A DNA stretch of 31,504 nt from the NCBI GenBank assembly GCA_041602815.1, contig JBFIFO010000025.1, positions 1 to 31,504 of the forward strand, given 5' to 3'. The notes beneath the pieces are model-generated. The model did not search any database. It was not told the DNA's origin and saw only the letters and a program-made list of their open reading frames with translations. Both the position numbers and the translations under genes were made by a program. Positions 23,506 through 31,204 of the stretch are shown one piece after another. The first letter of the stretch is position 1, and the number at the start of each line of letters is the position of its first letter. Source of the stretch: GCA-020356105 sp041602815 (GTDB lineage: Bacteria > Pseudomonadota > Alphaproteobacteria > UBA8366 > JADFVY01).

Positions 23506-24615
23506 TCAGTTCAGCCTCGTCGCGTTCAGGCCGTCCCGGCTGATCGAGAGCCCGAGCCCTGGTTTTTCGGGTATTGCCAGCCGCCCGTCAACCGGATTTG
23601 GCGGGTCGGCGAAGAGCGCGTCCTCGATGCCGGCCTGCCCAACGTGACGCTCGAGCAGCCAGCCGTTGGGCACGCCCGCCAGCAGGTGCATGTTGACGAG
23701 CGGCCACCCGGCACCGTTCGCGACGCGGATCCCGTAGCGCTGAGCCAGTGCGGCGATCGCGGCGGCGGCGGTGAAACCGCCGCAATACAGGACGTTCGGC
23801 TGCAGGGGATCGACCGCACCCTGGCGCAGCAAGGCGTTGAAGATCCGGGGATCGGCCTCCATCTGGCCGGCACCCACGCGCATCCCGGTTTCTTCGCGGA
23901 ATCGGGCGAGTTCGGCGGGATCGTTACCGTCGATCGGCTCCTCGAACCAGGCGATCGGACAGTCCCGGATCTCGCGTGCCAGCGACCGCGCGGCCACGCC
24001 GGAGAACCCTTCGTTGGCATCGATGATCAGCTCCGCCTCGGCACCGATGGCATCGCAGACCGCGCGGATGCGATTCGCATCCTCCTGCCAGCCGGCAGGG
24101 TCGACGGCAACGACCATTTTGAGCATGCGGTAGCCGTCGGCGATCGCGAGACGTGCCGCCTCGACCAGCTGGCCGGTTCGGTATTGCGGCATGCCGAACG
24201 TCATGTAGAGCGGGACCGAGTCGCGCGCGCCGCCCAGCATTGCGGCGATGCTCCGCCCCTCCGCCTGGCCGCGAATGTCCCACAGCGCGATGTCCAGCGC
24301 CGAAGCTGCGCTGGCGATGACGCCGGTCATGCCGCGCGGGTTGAGCGCATCGCGGATTCGCGCCTGTACCGCGGCGGGGTCGCGCGGGTCCATATCGGAG
24401 ACCAGCGGAAAAACCTCGGACTCGAGCGTCTCTGCCACCTGCCGTGCGAGGAAGCGGCCGGTGAATCCGTGACCAATAGCCCCATCATCAGTCGTCACAC
24501 GACAGACGACGAACGGGCGCGGCGGGCCGCCCCGATAATCCTCGATGCGTTCGCGCAGCAGCGGCGCCGAGCCGGCGGCCGCATGGAGGGACGCTTCGAT
24601 CCGTTCGATCCGCAT
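23506..24615 (-). CDS. Mandelate racemase/muconate lactonizing enolase-superfamily enzyme
   Basis: A 369-residue enolase-superfamily protein with an N-terminal capping domain and a TIM barrel. Metal ligands are D199 (LIIDANEG), E225 (WFEEPID) and E253, the last in the less usual AGQMEADP context. K166 (YRMLKMVV) and H310 (PLVNMHLLAG) are in positions for acid/base chemistry. GGFTAAAAIAALAQRYGIRV then NGAGWP matches a branch of sugar-acid dehydratases and racemases. The reaction is probably dehydration or epimerisation of a hydroxy acid, and the exact substrate is unknown. The ATG at 24615 lies 6 nt after the thioesterase stop, so the two are likely co-translated. Confidence 0.87.
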   Translation of the reverse strand: MRIERIEASLHAAAGSAPLLRERIEDYRGGPPRPFVVCRVTTDDGAIGHGFTGRFLARQVAETLESEVFPLVSDMDPRDPAAVQARIRDALNPRGMTGVIASAASALDIALWDIRGQAEGRSIAAMLGGARDSVPLYMTFGMPQYRTGQLVEAARLAIADGYRMLKMVVAVDPAGWQEDANRIRAVCDAIGAEAELIIDANEGFSGVAARSLAREIRDCPIAWFEEPIDGNDPAELARFREETGMRVGAGQMEADPRIFNALLRQGAVDPLQPNVLYCGGFTAAAAIAALAQRYGIRVANGAGWPLVNMHLLAGVPNGWLLERHVGQAGIEDALFADPPNPVDGRLAIPEKPGLGLSISRDGLNATRLN

Positions 24616-24621
24616 GGTCCG

Positions 24622-25062
24622 CTATGCCGGGGGCCGGTAGGGAATCCCGTCCGGATCCTCGCTGCCGCTGCGGTAGCGCTGGACGCTGTCGCCGAAGCCC
24701 AGCACCTGCCCGTTGGCGTCCAGCACCTCGGCGCTGGCGAAGAAGATCTTACGGCCGCCGCCGCGCCGGCGGCCGACCGTCGCCAGGGTGCCGTCCCTGG
24801 CCTGGCCGGTAAAGTGGGTCGTCAAAGACACGGTCACGGCCCAGCGAACGTGGCCCGGCTTCCGGCACCAGGTGCCGGCATAGCCGCAGGCGGTGTCCAG
24901 CAGCGCCGAGACGATGCCGCCGTGCAGCACGCCGCTGCGGTTCAGATGCTGGGGCCTGATGTCCATCTCCATGCGCACGAAGCCGTCGCGCCACTCGACG
25001 ACGCGGAACCCGAGCATCTGGCCGAAAGCCCCAATATCCGGCGTGTTGACCGGTTCAGCCAT
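24622..25062 (-). CDS. PaaI-type hotdog thioesterase
   Basis: A 146-residue single hotdog-fold protein. H47-G48-G49 in NRSGVLHGGIVSALLDTACG with D56 is the PaaI/YbgC-like active-site stretch. AVTVSLTTHFTGQARDG and VGRRRGGGRKIFFASAEVLD are the typical central strands. Such enzymes free acids from short or aromatic acyl-CoAs and often rescue stalled CoA. It is 15 nt downstream of tctA and ahead of the enolase-family gene in the transcript. With the CoA-transferase, crotonase and acyl-CoA ligase nearby, a role in this same catabolism is likely. Confidence 0.9.
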   Translation of the reverse strand: MAEPVNTPDIGAFGQMLGFRVVEWRDGFVRMEMDIRPQHLNRSGVLHGGIVSALLDTACGYAGTWCRKPGHVRWAVTVSLTTHFTGQARDGTLATVGRRRGGGRKIFFASAEVLDANGQVLGFGDSVQRYRSGSEDPDGIPYRPPA

Positions 25063-25077
25063 GGCGGTTGCCTGCGG

Positions 25078-26589
25078 TCAGTCGCCCGGGATGTCGGCCG
25101 ACGGCGGCATCTTCGCCCGCAGTTGCGCGCGGTAGCCGCCGATCGCCGGCATTGCCATGCTGACGACCGTAAGGACGACGAAGACCACGACGATCGGCCG
25201 TTCGAAGAAGCGCAGCCAGTTGTGGTCGAAGATGATCAGCGACTGTTTCAGGCTGCTCTCCACGAGTTCGCCCAGGATGAGGCCCATGATGATCGGCGCC
25301 GCCGAGAAGCCGTGGCGCTTCAGGAAAAAGCCGCCGATGCCGGCGATCACCATGATCCACACGTCCATGATCGACTGGTTGAGCGCGTAGGAGCCGATGC
25401 AGGCGAGGATGAAGACCGCCGGCCACAGGAAGCGGGTGGGGATGAGGGTCACGCGTGCAAACAGCTTGGCACCCAGCAGCCCGAGCCCCATGAACATCAG
25501 GTTGGCCAGCAGCATGGCGATGAAGATGCCGTACAGCAGCGTCGGCGTCTCGTTGAACAGGTGCGGCCCCGGCCGCAGCCCGTGTACCAGCAGCGCCGCG
25601 AGGATGACGGCCGTGGTGGCGCTGCCCGGAATGCCGAGCGCCAGCGTCGGCACCATGGCGGCGCCGGTGGCGGCGTTGTTGGCGGTTTCCGGCCCGGCGA
25701 TACCGCGGATGTCGCCCTTGCCGAACTTGCTCTTGTCCTTGGCCCATCGCTTGGCCTCGTTATAGCCGATCATCGCGGCGACCGTCCCGCCCTCCGCCGG
25801 CAGCACGCCGATGAAGGCGCCGATGCCGCAGGATCGCGCGACCGTGCCGAGGGTCTTGCGGAAATCCGCCCAGCCCGGCAGCTTGACCGCCTCCAGCACC
25901 GCGCGCACGGTGACCCGGTCGAGGCTATTCGCCTGGGTCAGGAACTCCGCTCCGGCGAACAGCCCGATCATCACCGGGATGAAGTGGACACCCTCGGTCA
26001 GCTCGTAGAATCCGAAGGTGAAGCGGTCGACACCGGTGGTGAAATCCATGCCGATGGTGGCCAGCAGGACGCCGAACGCGCCGCCGAGAAGGTTCTTGTA
26101 TGCCGATTCGCCGCTGATCGACGCCAGCATCGACAGGCCGAACAGGGCCAGTGCGAAATACTCTGGCGGGCCGAAATCGTAGGCGACTCGGGCCAGCATC
26201 GGCGCCGCCACGATCAGCACGATGATGCTGAAGATGCCGCCGATCGTGCTGCTTACGGTGGCGATGCCCAGTGCGACGCCGGCCCGGCCTTGCTGTGCCA
26301 GCGGATAGCCGTCGAAGGCGGTCGCGGCGGCGGGCGGCGCCCCCGGCGCGTTGACCAGGATTGCGGTAATCGAGCCGCCGAACGTGCCGGCACAGTACAG
26401 GGCGCTCAGCAGGGCGATCGCCGGGATTGGTTCCATGGTCAGTGTGAACGGCAGCAGGAGCGCGGTCGCCATCGTCGAGCTCAGCCCCGGCATGGCACCG
26501 ACGAGGACGCCGCCCACTGTCCCTGCAAGGATGACGAAGATCATGAACGGGTCGGTGAACTGCGCGGCGGCGGCAAGAAATGTATCCAT
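25078..26589 (-). CDS. Tripartite tricarboxylate transporter large permease, TctA family
   Basis: A 503-residue membrane protein with about 12 hydrophobic segments. Family signatures visible are GTVGGVLVGAMPGLSSTMAT, TAILVNAPGAPPAAATAFDG, a second inverted-repeat copy FIGVLPAEGGTVAAMIGYNE, and ALGIPGSATTAVILAALLVH. With TctB and TctC it imports organic acids, usually with Na+. Its order tctC-tctB-tctA on the minus strand is standard, with 7 nt after tctB. The ATG at 26589 begins MDTFLAAAAQFTDPF, as is usual for the family. The ligand cannot be read from it. Confidence 0.95.
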   Translation of the reverse strand: MDTFLAAAAQFTDPFMIFVILAGTVGGVLVGAMPGLSSTMATALLLPFTLTMEPIPAIALLSALYCAGTFGGSITAILVNAPGAPPAAATAFDGYPLAQQGRAGVALGIATVSSTIGGIFSIIVLIVAAPMLARVAYDFGPPEYFALALFGLSMLASISGESAYKNLLGGAFGVLLATIGMDFTTGVDRFTFGFYELTEGVHFIPVMIGLFAGAEFLTQANSLDRVTVRAVLEAVKLPGWADFRKTLGTVARSCGIGAFIGVLPAEGGTVAAMIGYNEAKRWAKDKSKFGKGDIRGIAGPETANNAATGAAMVPTLALGIPGSATTAVILAALLVHGLRPGPHLFNETPTLLYGIFIAMLLANLMFMGLGLLGAKLFARVTLIPTRFLWPAVFILACIGSYALNQSIMDVWIMVIAGIGGFFLKRHGFSAAPIIMGLILGELVESSLKQSLIIFDHNWLRFFERPIVVVFVVLTVVSMAMPAIGGYRAQLRAKMPPSADIPGD

Positions 26590-26596
26590 GGCGGTG

Positions 26597-27100
26597 TTAC
26601 CAGAACGCCAGCGGGCTGGGCTCGAAGTGCACCTTCAGGACGACCGCGAACAGCAGGTAGACGGCCACCGGAAAGACGATGCTGTACGGCACGACGAACC
26701 GGAACCGGCGCTCGCCCCACAGCACCGGCAGGAACAGGCACAGCAGGATCATCGCCGGCAGGATGCCCAGCAGGTAGAACACGATCACGAAGCCCGGCAT
26801 GACGAGCGCCGACAGCCAGACCATCGATTTCAGCGGTTTCAGCGGTTTGTCGGAGCCGCGGAACGCCTTGACGATGATGATGCCCGCCAGCACCGCCATG
26901 ACGACCAGCACCATGCGCGGGAACGTCGCCGGCTGGACGTTCTGCGCGATCGCCGCCGGCGCTTTCTTGAAGGTCAGTGTCACCAGGTAGGTGGCAAGGC
27001 AGAACAGCAGCACGACGGCGCCGGCGAGCGCGTCGCGCGGGATGCGGGCGGCGCCTCCCCTCGCCGCCGCCCGCCCGTCCGGGTCCCTGGTTTCCGGCAT
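26597..27100 (-). CDS. Tripartite tricarboxylate transporter small subunit, TctB family
   Basis: A 167-residue protein with four predicted transmembrane helices (ALAGAVVLLFCLATYLVTLT, FPRMVLVVMAVLAGIIIVKA, VMPGFVIVFYLLGILPAMIL, and IVFPVAVYLLFAVVLKVHF). FPRMV in the second is a common TctB feature. TctB is the poorly conserved small permease that works with TctA. The N-terminal 25 residues are charged and Arg-rich and are probably cytoplasmic. It lies 25 nt after tctC. Confidence 0.9.
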   Translation of the reverse strand: MPETRDPDGRAAARGGAARIPRDALAGAVVLLFCLATYLVTLTFKKAPAAIAQNVQPATFPRMVLVVMAVLAGIIIVKAFRGSDKPLKPLKSMVWLSALVMPGFVIVFYLLGILPAMILLCLFLPVLWGERRFRFVVPYSIVFPVAVYLLFAVVLKVHFEPSPLAFW

Positions 27101-27125
27101 TACGATGTCCGGATGGGCCCGGCCG

Positions 27126-28124
27126 TCAGAGCAGACCCAGATCGGTCAGCGCGCCGACGCTGTCGTTGTGGATGCGCCGGATTTCCGCGGTCCACTCCTC
27201 CTGACCGATGACGCTGTCAGCCGGCATGCCGCCGTTCGACAGGTAGCCCTGGTAGACCGAATGACTCATCGCCTTGACGAGACCTTCCGACAGGATCTGG
27301 ACGCGGTCCTCCGGCACGCCCGACAGGCACGCGAAGCCGCGCACCGTCGAGGCGATGTTGTCGATGCCGGCCTCGCGCGCGGTCGGCGTGTCGCCCAGCG
27401 AGTCGATTCGGCTGCGCGACAGCGAGCAGACCGCGCGCAGCTCGCCGGCCTCGAACTGCGATTCGCCCTCGGCGTAGTTGAGCAGCGCAACTTCGATATT
27501 GCCGCCGACGAGGTTGGTGACGATGTCGCCGCCGCCCTTGAACGGGACGATCGTGTACTCGATGCCCTGCGCCTTCTTGCAGAACAGGTGGATGGCCACG
27601 TGGTCGGCGCCGCCGACGAAGGTCGTGCCCCATTTCAGGCCGCCATTGGCCTTCTTCGACGCGGCGATCAGGTCGTCCGCCGTCTTGATCGGGCTCTTGG
27701 CGTTGACCACGACGATCTGCGGGTCGTCGGTCGCGCGTGCGAGGCCGACCATGTCGTCGATGGTCAGCGGCACCTTCTTCTGCAGGATCTGGAAGATGTG
27801 CGACTGCGTGATGGTCATGATCGTGTAGCCGTCGCGCGGCTGCGCGTTGGCGTAGATCAGCGACGCCGATCCGCTGCCGCCACGCTTGTTGACCACCACC
27901 ATGTCCTGGCCGAACACGCGGCGGCCGCGCAGCATCATCATCCGGGTCGTGATATCGGTGCCGCCGCCCGGTCCGGCATGGGTGACGACGTTGATCGTCT
28001 TGCTCGGGAACTTGTCCTCCTGGGCCAGTGCGCCGACGCCGCCGAGCGCCAGCGCACCCATGCCGGCGCCGGCGCCGATCAGGAACGGCCGCCGGGAGAG
28101 TCCCGTCTTGATGTCTTGTGCCAT
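27126..28124 (-). CDS. Tripartite tricarboxylate transporter substrate-binding protein (TctC/Bug family), Tat-exported
   Basis: A 332-residue periplasmic binding protein. A twin-arginine signal SRRPFLIGAGAGMGALAL (residues 10-27) precedes a likely cleavage after ALA at 34. Tat export is less usual than Sec in this family and suggests folding before export. The Bug motifs are present: INVVTHAGPGGGTDITTRMM (about 44-63) with the ligand-binding loop, VVVNKRGGSGSASL and KWGTTFVGGADHVAI. Ligands of Bug proteins are mostly carboxylates, nicotinate-like acids or amino acids. It is the first transporter gene of the minus-strand locus, with the GntR gene upstream. Confidence 0.93.
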   Translation of the reverse strand: MAQDIKTGLSRRPFLIGAGAGMGALALGGVGALAQEDKFPSKTINVVTHAGPGGGTDITTRMMMLRGRRVFGQDMVVVNKRGGSGSASLIYANAQPRDGYTIMTITQSHIFQILQKKVPLTIDDMVGLARATDDPQIVVVNAKSPIKTADDLIAASKKANGGLKWGTTFVGGADHVAIHLFCKKAQGIEYTIVPFKGGGDIVTNLVGGNIEVALLNYAEGESQFEAGELRAVCSLSRSRIDSLGDTPTAREAGIDNIASTVRGFACLSGVPEDRVQILSEGLVKAMSHSVYQGYLSNGGMPADSVIGQEEWTAEIRRIHNDSVGALTDLGLL

Positions 28125-28184
28125 TGTTTCCTCCCTGGCTGTGCCCCGGGTTCCGGGCCCGGACCAACGGGGCGGTTCGAGATG

Positions 28185-28201
28185 CCGGCCCGACGGGCCG
28201 G
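28185..28201 (-). other. Hairpin between gntR and tctC
   Basis: CCGGCCC / GGGCCGG with a 3-nt GAC loop lies in the 89-nt gap between the GntR stop and the tctC start. It has no U-tract on either strand, so it is not a typical terminator. It may reduce read-through from gntR or stabilise the 5' end of a processed tctC message. Chance pairing in GC-rich DNA is possible. Confidence 0.35.
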
Positions 28202-28213
28202 GGTTCGCATTCC

Positions 28214-28948
28214 TTATTCGACCGTCGCGGTCCTCCGTGCCGAGCCCTCGCCCGACGCGGACAGGGTGTCCGGTGCCGGGTCGAGCGTTGCGAGGAACCG
28301 GTCGCGGCCATTGCGCAGGTGTATGACCCCTGCGCGCCGGGCGGCCTCTGCCCGGCCGGCGATGATCGCGTCGGTGATGGCCTCGTGCTCGCGCATCGAG
28401 GCCTCCATGTTCTTTATTTGCGAGAGGCCGCGCCGGCGGAACAGGTGCATCTCCTTCACGATACCCTCATAGAGCGCGCGCGCCCTCCGGTTGCCGCAGA
28501 ACTCGACGATCGCGGCGTGGAACTCGATGTTGAGCCGGTAGTACAGGTCGTTGTCGCCGGTGCGAATGGCGCCCGCCATGGCGGTCAGCTTGTCCCGCAG
28601 CACCGCGCATTGCGAATCGGTGCGGCGCCGCGCCAGGGTTTCGCACATGAAGCCGAACAGCGTTCCGCGCAAGTCGTACAGGTCGACCGCCTCGGCATAG
28701 CCGATCTTGCGCACCACGACGCCTTTGTTGGCGACGATGTCGACCAGCCCGGCCTGCTGCAGGCTGCGCATCGCCTCGCGCACCGGGCCGCGGCTGACGC
28801 CCATGTCCGCTGCCAGCGCGCTTTCCGAAAGGCGCTCGCCCGCCGGCAGTGCGCCGGTCAGGATGCGGCGCTCGACCTCGCGCTGCACGAGAACCGTCAG
28901 GCTCTGCACGCTGCTCGCGTGGAAGGGCTTCTGGTCAAGCGGGGGCAT
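28214..28948 (-). CDS. GntR-family regulator with FCD ligand domain
   Basis: A 244-residue repressor or activator. The N-terminal winged helix-turn-helix reads LVQREVERRILTGALPAGER, LSESALAADMGVSRGPVREA and LQQAGLVDIVANKGVVV. The C-terminal all-helical FCD domain has the metal/ligand His residues in NIEFHAAIVEFCGN, MREHEAITDA and IHLRNG. Such proteins sense the substrate or an intermediate of the pathway they control. ATG 28948 is chosen because a longer reading back to 29068 starts with TTG and crosses the promoter and palindrome. It lies between the TctCBA operon and the divergent CoA-transferase operon and is the likely regulator of both. Confidence 0.9.
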   Translation of the reverse strand: MPPLDQKPFHASSVQSLTVLVQREVERRILTGALPAGERLSESALAADMGVSRGPVREAMRSLQQAGLVDIVANKGVVVRKIGYAEAVDLYDLRGTLFGFMCETLARRRTDSQCAVLRDKLTAMAGAIRTGDNDLYYRLNIEFHAAIVEFCGNRRARALYEGIVKEMHLFRRRGLSQIKNMEASMREHEAITDAIIAGRAEAARRAGVIHLRNGRDRFLATLDPAPDTLSASGEGSARRTATVE

Positions 28949-29008
28949 CGGCCCGGTCGTCCCTGTCCTTATCGTTGCCCGCCCCGACGGTGCGGGGCGT
29001 TGCCGATT

Positions 29009-29091
29009 ACTAGACAGGCGCGGGCCCGGGCTGTCAAGGACAAGCTGTAAACTGTCGACAGTTGTCAATCCGTCACCGCGGTTTGTATAGT
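29009..29091. promoter_or_regulatory. Divergent promoters with a perfect palindromic operator for the GntR regulator
   Basis: AACTGTCGACAGTT (29050-29063) is a perfect 14-bp palindrome. It overlaps the -35 box of a plus-strand promoter TTGTCA (29062-29067), 18 nt, TATAGT (29086-29091). On the minus strand a perfect TTGACA (29037-29032) and a weak TCTAGT (29014-29009) are 17 nt apart, and the palindrome is just upstream of that -35. A GntR dimer there could silence the CoA-transferase genes and tune gntR-tctCBA. The GntR binding assignment is inferred from position and symmetry. Confidence 0.65.
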
Positions 29092-29151
29092 CGACGAGCC
29101 GTCCGGCCGATGCCGGACCCGTCGGTGCACTCTGGCTGCGTGGGGGAACGC

Positions 29152-30342
29152 ATGACTATCGAGCCGGCCAGCACGGCCCTCAACCGCTTCACCGTCCTTG
29201 ACCTGACGCGCGTCCGCTCGGGCCCGACCTGCGTGCGCCAGCTGGCCGACTGGGGTGCCAACGTCATCAAGGTGGAGATGCCGGAGGCGCAGGACACCGG
29301 AAAGCTCGGCGGGCCGCGCGGCGGCTTCGACTTCCAGAACCTGCACCGCAACAAGCGCAGCCTCAGCCTCAACCTCAAGGCGCCGGAGGGGATCGAGATC
29401 TTCAGGAAGCTGGTGGCCGGGGCCGACGTCGTGGTCGAGAACTTCCGGCCCGACGTCAAGTCCCGCCTCGGCATCGATTACGACAGCCTGAAGGCCATCA
29501 ATCCCCGCCTCGTCTATGCCAGCATCTCCGGCTTCGGCCAGGACGGGCCGTACCGCGACCGGCCCGGCTTCGACCAGATCGCCCAGGGCATGGGCGGGCT
29601 GATGTCGATCACCGGCCTGCCGGGCCAGGGGCCGGTGCGCGTCGGCATTCCGATCGCCGATCTGTGCGCCGGGCTGTTCTGCGCCCAGGGCATCATGATC
29701 GCGCTCCTGGAGCGCGAATCGTCGGGCGAGGGGCAGTGGATCCAGACCTCGCTGCTGCAGGCGCAGGTCTTCATGCTCGATTTCCAGGCGGCGCGCTGGC
29801 TGATGGACAGGGAGGTGCCGCAGCAGGCCGGCAACGACCATCCGACCAGCATCCCGACCGGCGTGTTCGAGACTTCGGACGGCTACATCAACCTCGCGGT
29901 CGCCGGCCAGCTGATCTGGCAGCGCTTCTGCGCCGCGCTCGGCCAGCCGGCGCTCGCCGACCATCCGGACTATGCGACGCCGCCTGACCGCTCGGCCAAC
30001 CGCAAGGCGCTGAACGCGCTGATCAACGACGTGCTGCGGCACCGGCCGGCGGCGCACTGGATCGCGCTGTTCAACGAGGCCGGGGTGCCGTGCGGCGAGA
30101 TCAACACAATCGACAAGGTGTTCGCCGATCCGCAGGTCCAGCATCTCGGTATGGCGCAACCCGTGATGTCGACGGAGCGCGGGCCCACCGAGCTGGTCGG
30201 CCAGCCGATCAAGATGAGCCGCACGCCGAGCCGCATCGCGGCGCCGCCGCCGACCTGCGGCGAGCATTCCGACGAAATCCTCGCCCGGCTCGGCTACAGC
30301 GCCGACGAGATCGCCGCGTTCCGCAAGGCGGGGGTTGTCTGA
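29152..30342 (+). CDS. Class III CoA-transferase (CaiB/BaiF family)
   Basis: A 396-residue family III acyl-CoA transferase. The start MTIEPASTALNRFTVLDLTR gives the usual N-terminal LDLTR-x-x-x-GP pattern. D141 in RPGFDQIAQGMGG is the expected nucleophile for the acyl-aspartate intermediate. ADVVVENFRPD and VRVGIPIADLCAGLFCAQGI are also typical. It moves CoA from a donor acyl-CoA to an organic acid, or acts as a racemase. GGGGGA sits a few nt before ATG 29152. It begins the plus-strand operon, 57 nt ahead of the crotonase gene, and diverges from gntR. It probably activates the acid imported by TctABC. Confidence 0.92.
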   Translation: MTIEPASTALNRFTVLDLTRVRSGPTCVRQLADWGANVIKVEMPEAQDTGKLGGPRGGFDFQNLHRNKRSLSLNLKAPEGIEIFRKLVAGADVVVENFRPDVKSRLGIDYDSLKAINPRLVYASISGFGQDGPYRDRPGFDQIAQGMGGLMSITGLPGQGPVRVGIPIADLCAGLFCAQGIMIALLERESSGEGQWIQTSLLQAQVFMLDFQAARWLMDREVPQQAGNDHPTSIPTGVFETSDGYINLAVAGQLIWQRFCAALGQPALADHPDYATPPDRSANRKALNALINDVLRHRPAAHWIALFNEAGVPCGEINTIDKVFADPQVQHLGMAQPVMSTERGPTELVGQPIKMSRTPSRIAAPPPTCGEHSDEILARLGYSADEIAAFRKAGVV

Positions 30343-30399
30343 GCGCCCGCCGCCCGCATGTCTCTGTCAGACCCCCTGCCAGCCAGGAGTGACCCGCCC

Positions 30400-31188
30400 A
30401 TGAGCACGGACAAGATTCTCGGCCGTATCGAGGACGGCATCGGCCACATCGTCTTCAACAACCCGGACAAGCGCAACGCCGTCTCGCTGGAGATGTGGCA
30501 GCTTGTGGCGGAGCTGCTGGACGACTACGAGACAGACCCGGCGGTCCGCCTCGTCATCCTGTCCGGGGCCGGCGGCAAGGCCTTCGTCTCCGGCGCCGAC
30601 ATCTCGAAATTCGACAGCGAGCGCGCTACGCAGGAGGCGGTGGCCGAGTATGCCCGGGTGACCGGCGGAACCTTCACCCGTCTGCAGGAATTTCCCAAAC
30701 CGACCATCGCCAAGATCAACGGCTACTGCGTCGGCGGCGGGGTTGCGCTGGCGGTCTGCTGCGACATCCGCATCTGCGAGGACGTCTCGAAATTCTCGAT
30801 CCCCGCGGCCAGGCTCGGCCTCGGCTACCAGGCGAAATACGTCAAGCGCCTGTCGGATCTCGTCGGGCCCTCGTTTACCAAGGAGATCTTCTTCACCGCG
30901 CGCCTGTTCGACGCCGAGGAGGCGCGTATGATGGGGCTGGTGAACCGCGTGGTGCCGGCATCCGAGCTCGACGCCTGCGTCGCGGACTACGCCGAGCGCA
31001 TCACGGCCAACGCGCCGCTGACCATCGCCGCGCTCAAAGCCGCCGTCGGCGAGCTCGGCAAGGATCCGGCGGAGCGCGACATGGCGCGCTGCGATGCCAT
31101 GGTCGAGGCGTGCTTCGACAGCCGGGACTATATCGAGGGGCGCACCGCCTTCATGGAAAAGCGCAAGCCCCGCTTCACGGGCACATGA
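30400..31188 (+). CDS. Crotonase-fold enoyl-CoA hydratase/isomerase family protein lacking both catalytic glutamates
   Basis: A 262-residue crotonase-fold protein. The oxyanion-hole loops are AFVSGADISKF (about 61-71) and NGYCVGGGVALA (107-118). Where rat hydratase has its two glutamates, this protein has A116 in GGGVALA and A136 in IPAARLG. Classical water addition by Glu144/Glu164 is therefore unlikely, and isomerase, hydrolase, decarboxylase or a non-classical hydratase activity is more plausible. ARLGLGYQAKYVKRLSDLVG and FFTARLFDAEEARMMGLVNR mark a common alphaproteobacterial branch. ATG 30400 has AGGAG 13 nt upstream; the longer reading to 30358 has no site. It is 16 nt from the next gene. 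Confidence 0.87.
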   Translation: MSTDKILGRIEDGIGHIVFNNPDKRNAVSLEMWQLVAELLDDYETDPAVRLVILSGAGGKAFVSGADISKFDSERATQEAVAEYARVTGGTFTRLQEFPKPTIAKINGYCVGGGVALAVCCDIRICEDVSKFSIPAARLGLGYQAKYVKRLSDLVGPSFTKEIFFTARLFDAEEARMMGLVNRVVPASELDACVADYAERITANAPLTIAALKAAVGELGKDPAERDMARCDAMVEACFDSRDYIEGRTAFMEKRKPRFTGT

Positions 31189-31204
31189 CGGGGACGGACG
31201 GCAG

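Noticed and set aside
23644..26802. 1052-codon open frame on the plus strand opposite the thioesterase, TctA and neighbours
   Set aside because: It is the antisense shadow of several well-supported minus-strand genes in GC-rich DNA. Its translation is low-complexity (His/Arg/Asp/Gln-rich) with no recognisable domain.
26991..28472. 493-codon plus-strand frame opposite the TctB/TctC genes
   Set aside because: It runs across two genes and an intergenic hairpin, with no recognisable product.
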